From Heliopora coerulea (Eukaryota > Cnidaria > Anthozoa > Scleralcyonacea > Helioporidae), in the NCBI GenBank assembly GCA_030142905.1, contig JASJOG010000317.1:186001-250000 (forward strand): a DNA stretch of 64,000 nucleotides, in the 5' to 3' direction. A program made the translations under genes and the position numbers. A model generated the notes under the pieces. That model did not search any database. It was not told the DNA's origin and was given only the letters and a program-made list of their open reading frames with translations. How positions within the stretch are numbered: position 1 is the first letter of the stretch; each line of letters starts with the position of its first letter. Below, piece after piece: positions 59,301 through 64,000 of this stretch.

Positions 59301-59783
59301 GATTTTAGTATAATTACACAGGTCATTATTGAAAATCCAGCCTGATGTTGACGATTATTATTCAAGACTATCAAATTCACCATTGGAGAATAATTTTTAA
59401 ATATTGGATATAAGGAAAAAGGAAATTTCAAGACTATTGATCTGTGTTTTAGCATGTGGGTAAAAGCCTTTGATGTAACTTGATGGTAAAGTTATTTTAC
59501 AAACAATAATCTCATTGAAAACATTAGTTTACCACCAAATTGAATTGGAAATCCCATTACCTAAGGAATAGTTATTTAGTTAAGTTGTTAAAAAAGACAG
59601 ACAACTTCAGTGCTTTCACGTTTGGTTTGTCCTGCTATTTGTTATAGACTCAAAGAGCTGAAGGAAAAACCATATGATCATGTAGAAGCTCAAGCAGCTG
59701 GTGGAATGGGTTCTTATGAAATACAGTCAACTAAACCATTATTACATGAGGCAAATATGGACACCACGGAAGACAAAGTATAG
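56315..59783 (+). CDS. ZNF593: ZNF593/Bud20-type C2H2 ribosome-biogenesis factor
   Basis: Three exons, 56315-56505, 59209-59271 and 59648-59783 (TAG), with phase-2 junctions, giving 129 residues (human about 134). The N-terminus is strongly basic ([32 protein letters not shown]). A single C2H2 finger follows, with Cys60/Cys63 and His76/His82 in QFYCLQC...[13 protein letters not shown]. The conserved C-terminal block reads [24 protein letters not shown]. Its yeast counterpart Bud20 is a shuttling factor for late pre-60S ribosomal particles; the same nuclear role is expected here. The first intron (2.7 kb) contains AT-rich sequence without further exons. SINE units lie just after the stop, and AATAAA at 60104-60109 may be the polyadenylation signal. 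Confidence 0.95.
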
Positions 59784-60640
59784 AAAGAGGATACAAAGTA
59801 GGTGAAGACATTTGAAATACTTTATTTGAGGTACATGCTTAAAACAGTGGGCAAAGGTTACATATGTGTACAATCTGTAACCTTCAGATGACCAATGAGA
59901 CACTTTGACCACTAAGCTACATGGACTGAGATGGTGAATGAAGGTTATCTGTGTGTACAACCTATAACCTTTTAATGACCAGTGAGACGTTCTAACCATT
60001 GAACTACTGAGACTGAGATGGCAAGCGAAGATTACATATGAGTACAACCTGTAACCTAAAGAACAGTTAGAAACTTTGACCGTCTTTTCTTATTTGATTG
60101 TATAATAAACCAAAATCTTGACTCATAAAGTACCAATATTGACTTTTAGTATAACTACACAGGTGATGATCGAAAATCCCGCGTGATGATTGGAAAATTA
60201 CATCATAACTCTCGATATTCACCTACAGGTGAATATAACAGTGAAAGCTCAAAAGCAAGATAGTGGCTACTTTTGTAAATGTTACCGAGGAGATTTTAAA
60301 AGTGCCAGTTCACTACTTTCTGTCAAATAATTACCCGTGTAATTATACTAAAGCAGTTATTCACCTCAGACTCCGTGAATACGGTATTGTTGAGTGATTC
60401 TCTCGACTTCGTCTCGGGTTTGTTTAACAATATTCACTAAGCTTGAGGCGAATAATTGTTAAATAGGGCCCATATGAGTACTTTACGTAACTACGTACTC
60501 AAGCTCCCATATAGAGTTGTGTAACCCCTGGGTTTATAAGCGGGCTTTTATGGTTAATCAAGACGAACCGTCTTATGAGGCAATCATGCCTTGTAGATCA
60601 ACTTGGTGGATAGAGAGCTAAATGGAATTGGTTCTAGCGT
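59784..60640. other. 3' flank of ZNF593-like gene
   Basis: It contains the SINE-derived array at 59846-60056, AATAAA at 60104-60109, then about 500 bases in which I see no gene before the 3' end of the retrotransposon. Confidence 0.6.
59846..60056 (-). repeat. tandem tRNA-like SINE units in the 3' UTR
   Basis: Two and a half units of about 92 bp; on the minus strand each has TAGCTTAGTGG or TAGTTCAATGG followed by GTCTCATTGGTCAT and AAGGTTA. Same family as 21825-22005 and 38119-38345. Confidence 0.8.
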
Positions 60641-60643
60641 CCA

Positions 60644-62520
60644 AGATAGAGATAGATAGATAGATGTTTTTAATTGGTAAAGCTTGCAGCCATAGGCTGA
60701 ATTATGTTTACATTACAGAATACATTCACTTCTACTATGTTACACCAGTTCTACAATTTACCTGGAACTAACGGAAGTTTAGAAACGATAAGTAAAAATT
60801 TACTCTAATGGACAATTTTTAAAAAGGTCGATTCTAATGTTAAGAGTTATTCAATCTAAAATACTAAAATTGGTTAAAATTTTAATGCGTTTGCGATAAA
60901 AAAACTGTTTTTAAAACGGTTTGTTCTGAAGTTTACATTAAACTTATGTTTGGTCCTAAGTTCGGTAGCATAGATATGTCGGGGAGGGAGACATTCGTGA
61001 AGTTTGTGGTTTTCATCACTCATGATATCCAGGAAAAGATTATTCGTTATCTTTTCTCTTTTGGTACTGAGGTGTTGGAGGCCAGTAATTATCAGCGCAT
61101 CTGCATATGAGGTCCAAGGATAGATTATTTTCAACGCTCTTTTCTGAATCATTTCCAAGTCATTGGATAAGTAGTTGGACAGACTGTTGTGAAAGACCGG
61201 GCATGCATATTCCAAAATTGGTCTAATACATGTGCTGTAAAATACAATTAATTCCTTAGTCCCAACTTTGGCTCGTTTGAGTTGTGACAAAAAGTATAAT
61301 CGCTTTCTTGCTTTCACGATGGTTTGGTAAATGTGATCGTTCCATTTTAAGTTGTTGGAAACGGTTAATCCGAGGATTTTTGCACACGGAACCACCTCCA
61401 AAGGGGTATCGTTCACAATAACTGGATCGAAAGTAGCACTTGGTTCACCAAAGCCAATACGTAATTCTTTACATTTCTGTTCATTCAATTGAAATTTTAA
61501 TTCAGAGATTTGGGTTAGTAGATCATTAACTGTGGTCTGGATTCTGCTTTCGTTGCATTTGCTGACTAATTCATCAACAGTTGTGTCATCTACGAACTTC
61601 CACATGTCACCACAAGAGACTGTTAGTTTATCGATCATTATTAAATATAGCCATGGACCTAATTTTGTACCCTGTGGAACTCCGGCGGGAACTTCAGCCC
61701 AATCCGAGTAATCCTCTTGGTTTAGCTTTACTCTTTGTTTTCTGCATGTGAGAAAATCTGTAATCCAGTTGACAACCCAATGCGGTAAATTATATGTTTG
61801 GAGTTTGGTAACCAATAAGCCATGATCTATCAGGTCAAAAGTCTTTTTAAAATCAAATAAGATGACTCTGACCGTAGCACCAGTTCCATCGGTAGAACCA
61901 TTCCAAGAGTGTAACATACTTAAAAGTGCAAACGTCGGGCTAGATTTTGGAATTGTGCCAAATTGATTAGGATCAATTCTTTGGAGTACAGTTGGTTTAA
62001 TGTATTCTTCTACTATATAATCCTCTGCTATTTTGGAGATGATGGGTGTTAAGGATATTGGTCGTAGATGTTTATTTACCTCTCGAACGGGTTTTTGTTT
62101 CGGAATTGGAACGATATCCGCGTGTTTCCATATCGAAGGAAGACGCGCTTCATTATAGGATAGATTCAATATGTCTGAGATAGGTGAGGCTAAGATATCA
62201 GCGTTTTCTTTCAATACCCAAGCTGGAATGCCGTCTGGGCCACTAGCTTTGCTTGGATTTAAGCTTACCAGGTGTTTGAAGACCGAGAACTCGGACGTAC
62301 AAAAGGATTGGTTAGTTAGTTGGGAATTCTCGATAGCGTCTCGGTTCGTAAAACAAGATGGCAATGGGTCGAATACTTTCATTGGCTCGAGGAAGGTTTG
62401 ATTTATTAGATTGGCAACTTCAAAAAGGATAGCTAGGTCTTTAGATTTTGCCCTGGGTTTCTTGTTTTTGATGAATTTAGAGCTGAAAATTTTAGATGGG
62501 AAAAAAAAATTGGTCAGGTT
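60644..62520 (-). mobile_element. 5'-truncated non-LTR retrotransposon
   Basis: On the minus strand the open reading frame is followed by about 210 bases of 3' sequence and a (CTAT)n tail at 60644-60665. Upstream of the first ATG (62382) the same frame stays open back to about 62530 (with the protein-like stretch AKSKDLAILFEVANLINQTF), so the element extends further 5' than the ATG, but no endonuclease domain is present. The simple-repeat tail fits the CR1/L2/jockey-like LINE superfamily. Confidence 0.85.
60874..62382 (-). CDS. LINE reverse transcriptase
   Basis: An uninterrupted 502-codon frame. Reverse-transcriptase landmarks in order: KASGPDGIP (residues 45-53), IPKQKP and LRPISLTP (93-113), catalytic motif A FDFKKTFD (176-183), motif B-like GVPQGTKLGPWL (234-245), and motif C FVDD (263-266) where most relatives have FADD or YADD. 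The C-terminal part has the AKILGLTVSNNLKW and RPILEYACPVF blocks typical of CR1/L2-like elements. The frame is intact apart from the missing N-terminal endonuclease, suggesting a fairly recent insertion. It would only work with help from a complete copy. The first ATG is chosen by convention; upstream in-frame sequence belongs to the same polyprotein. Confidence 0.92.
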   Translation of the reverse strand: MKVFDPLPSCFTNRDAIENSQLTNQSFCTSEFSVFKHLVSLNPSKASGPDGIPAWVLKENADILASPISDILNLSYNEARLPSIWKHADIVPIPKQKPVREVNKHLRPISLTPIISKIAEDYIVEEYIKPTVLQRIDPNQFGTIPKSSPTFALLSMLHSWNGSTDGTGATVRVILFDFKKTFDLIDHGLLVTKLQTYNLPHWVVNWITDFLTCRKQRVKLNQEDYSDWAEVPAGVPQGTKLGPWLYLIMIDKLTVSCGDMWKFVDDTTVDELVSKCNESRIQTTVNDLLTQISELKFQLNEQKCKELRIGFGEPSATFDPVIVNDTPLEVVPCAKILGLTVSNNLKWNDHIYQTIVKARKRLYFLSQLKRAKVGTKELIVFYSTCIRPILEYACPVFHNSLSNYLSNDLEMIQKRALKIIYPWTSYADALIITGLQHLSTKREKITNNLFLDIMSDENHKLHECLPPRHIYATELRTKHKFNVNFRTNRFKNSFFIANALKF

Positions 62521-62529
62521 GCTTGATAC

Positions 62530-62859
62530 TGGAGTGTTTAGAAGTATTTATTTAAAAGAAAAAAACCCAGTAAATAAAAAAAACAAAACAAAAACACACA
62601 CACTAGCCTGATGAATGTCCAGTTTGAACAGCGACGATGCTTTCCGAAGAGAATTCTACATGCATGTTTTTTTTTGTACAAACGTCCATGCGAGTTTGTT
62701 TTGCTGAGTTACCTGTCAAATTGTTGGTAACGATGATTTATTAATGGGATCTTGTATTTTGATTTGGCAACAAACTGTAATTTATTGAGAACACATTACA
62801 AGACAGCGTACAGTGGGAACAGATAGAATCAAAGGTCTGTTGATTTACTGTGTTTAAAA
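62530..62859. other. short intergenic gap
   Basis: A-rich stretch (AAAAACAAAACAAAAACACA type) and then AT-rich sequence in which the promoter and 5' UTR of the next gene should lie. No TATA box or other motif is recognised. Confidence 0.5.
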
Positions 62860-63906
62860 ATGGCTCGGGATCTACCCAGCTATATCGTTCGAAATTTGGT
62901 CGAAGCTGCTTTGAAGAGAAACGAACCGAAAGCGAAGAAAAAAAGGGACAGAAAGTCGTTGTGTGCAGCTATACCTGCTGAGGAAGATGACGTCCAAAGA
63001 GAAACCTTCGAGGACGAAGAGGTCCAATCTTTGTTAAAATTACACAAACGATTTGAGGATGATGCCTTGCGGAGGCTTCGTAAACGTACTGTCCAGAACA
63101 AGTCTTCAACTAAACCAACTCACAAACAAAACGGTTTCAACGGTTTGCCCAAACATGAAACGGTCGGAAACGAGGATTACTTTCATGAAATTTCTTCAAA
63201 ACTTCATCAAATGCAATTTCTGGACTCGCCTACGAAGTTCCCAGCGTTGGCAAACACTGTAAACGAGACGAGACGATTGCCATGGAGTGCTGGAAGGCGC
63301 CCACCATCGCTGCGTTACGCTCAAAAAGGAAATGTTGCTAAGGTTTTTACTGGAGCAACACAAAGTATTCGACCGCAGACATGTCCTGGAAGTTGGCACT
63401 TCACTCGAGACGACTTAGGAAGACAAGAGTTAATAAGTAATTACCAAAAAAACTGGTTTCCTCCGGTTGAAAAGTACTCTCAAAATGTCCAAACTCTGCA
63501 ACAACTTTTGACCATTGTTCCTTTAACGTCGGAAACTTTTGCTGTTTACGATTCCATGTCGAGGTTCGACGAAGCGGATCGTTCCTCAGATAGCATGGTT
63601 GAGTACGAAATCCTAAATTCTCGGAATTCCAGGTCTTGTGTCGTTCCGGTAGGTGATCGTCGATCAGAGGATGCCATTTCGGTGAATTACGAGAAATACG
63701 CGAATGATGACGTCGACATCGATATTGACATGCGTGACGTAGATAGCGAATTCACGGAAAGTTCGCGCGCGTTGGTGGAGTACAAGCCGATTTATAAGAA
63801 AAACGTTCACTTCAGCGAAGATCTTTGCGAGATTCACTTATATTCGCCTGTTCAGGCTCATAAATCGCGGAGGAGGAGGAGACGCCGTGCGGAGGAGGAC
63901 GATTAA
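62860..63906 (+). CDS. uncharacterised single-exon protein with PP1-docking-like motif
   Basis: A 348-residue frame with no intron and a start context of AAAAATGG. I do not recognise the family. Visible features: a basic/acidic N-terminus (KAKKKRDRKS then AEEDDVQRETFEDEE), a helical charged stretch about residues 50-78 (LLKLHKRFEDDALRRLRKR), a Trp/Pro-containing middle (LPWSAGRRPPS; CPGSWHFTRDD; NWFPPVEKY), an Asp-rich segment about 287-300, and near the end KKNVHFSEDL (313-322) followed by EIHLYSP, a run of seven arginines and an acidic tail. K-x-V-x-F followed by acidic residues resembles RVxF docking sites for protein phosphatase 1, so a PP1-regulatory role is a guess. Codon use and GC are gene-like. 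The frame is probably real because the reverse strand and other frames are broken. Confidence 0.75.
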   Translation: MARDLPSYIVRNLVEAALKRNEPKAKKKRDRKSLCAAIPAEEDDVQRETFEDEEVQSLLKLHKRFEDDALRRLRKRTVQNKSSTKPTHKQNGFNGLPKHETVGNEDYFHEISSKLHQMQFLDSPTKFPALANTVNETRRLPWSAGRRPPSLRYAQKGNVAKVFTGATQSIRPQTCPGSWHFTRDDLGRQELISNYQKNWFPPVEKYSQNVQTLQQLLTIVPLTSETFAVYDSMSRFDEADRSSDSMVEYEILNSRNSRSCVVPVGDRRSEDAISVNYEKYANDDVDIDIDMRDVDSEFTESSRALVEYKPIYKKNVHFSEDLCEIHLYSPVQAHKSRRRRRRRAEEDD

Positions 63907-64000
63907 CTAGTCGACGGTACGACTTCCTAGCGGAAATTTTCAACACGTTATCCCGTCGTTTGGAAACACTCGTCAGCCGAGAAATTCAGAAATACCACCT
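63907..64000. other. 3' flank of last gene
   Basis: The sequence ends 94 bases after the stop codon. No polyadenylation signal is seen in that stretch. Confidence 0.6.

Overview
The window looks like the nuclear genome of a marine invertebrate, most likely an anthozoan cnidarian (coral or sea anemone type). It is AT-rich, its genes are split by GT-AG introns with animal-type splice sites, and animal protein families (Rabin8, p50RhoGAP, olfactomedin, a rhodopsin-like receptor) sit among many short tRNA-derived repeats, fold-back elements and microsatellites. The lineage is an inference: there is no rRNA or mitochondrial marker here.

Layout. Bases 1-7110 hold no gene I can support, only degenerate repeats and a curious pair of nested inverted repeats near 4.8-5.1 kb. 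From 7.1 to 10.9 kb (+) lie the last four exons of an olfactomedin-domain protein. From 13.3 to 20.9 kb (+) is a complete ten-exon Rab guanine-nucleotide exchange factor of the Rabin8/GRAB (Sec2) family. From 22.6 to 25.5 kb (-) is a three-exon phosphonoacetaldehyde hydrolase with an Arg/Ser-rich, mitochondrial-type leader. A single-exon rhodopsin-class GPCR with aminergic hallmarks is at 29.5-30.8 kb (-). The stretch 30.8-45.6 kb is gene-poor, with a hAT-like MITE, SINE pieces, a tandem segmental duplication and microsatellites. From 45.6 to 54.8 kb (+) is a complete twelve-exon ARHGAP1 (Sec14/BCH plus RhoGAP). From 56.3 to 59.8 kb (+) is a complete three-exon ZNF593/Bud20-type ribosome-assembly zinc finger. 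A 5'-truncated non-LTR retrotransposon with an open reverse transcriptase is at 60.6-62.5 kb (-). A single-exon basic/acidic protein of unknown function with a PP1-docking-like motif is at 62.9-63.9 kb (+).

The genes do not form an operon or obvious pathway; the two small-GTPase regulators (Rab GEF and Rho GAP) are about 25 kb apart and probably neighbours by chance. The more unusual material is in the repeats. Several fold-back or composite repeats carry a recurring CTGANGA-helix-GAAA hammerhead-like core. At least two tRNA-derived SINE families have had their A-box halves expanded into tandem arrays, one of them nine perfectly phased 54-bp units that stay open in three frames. There is also a nearly perfect 86-bp-arm palindrome inside an ARHGAP1 intron. 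No CRISPR array, bacterial operon or real tRNA/rRNA gene was found.
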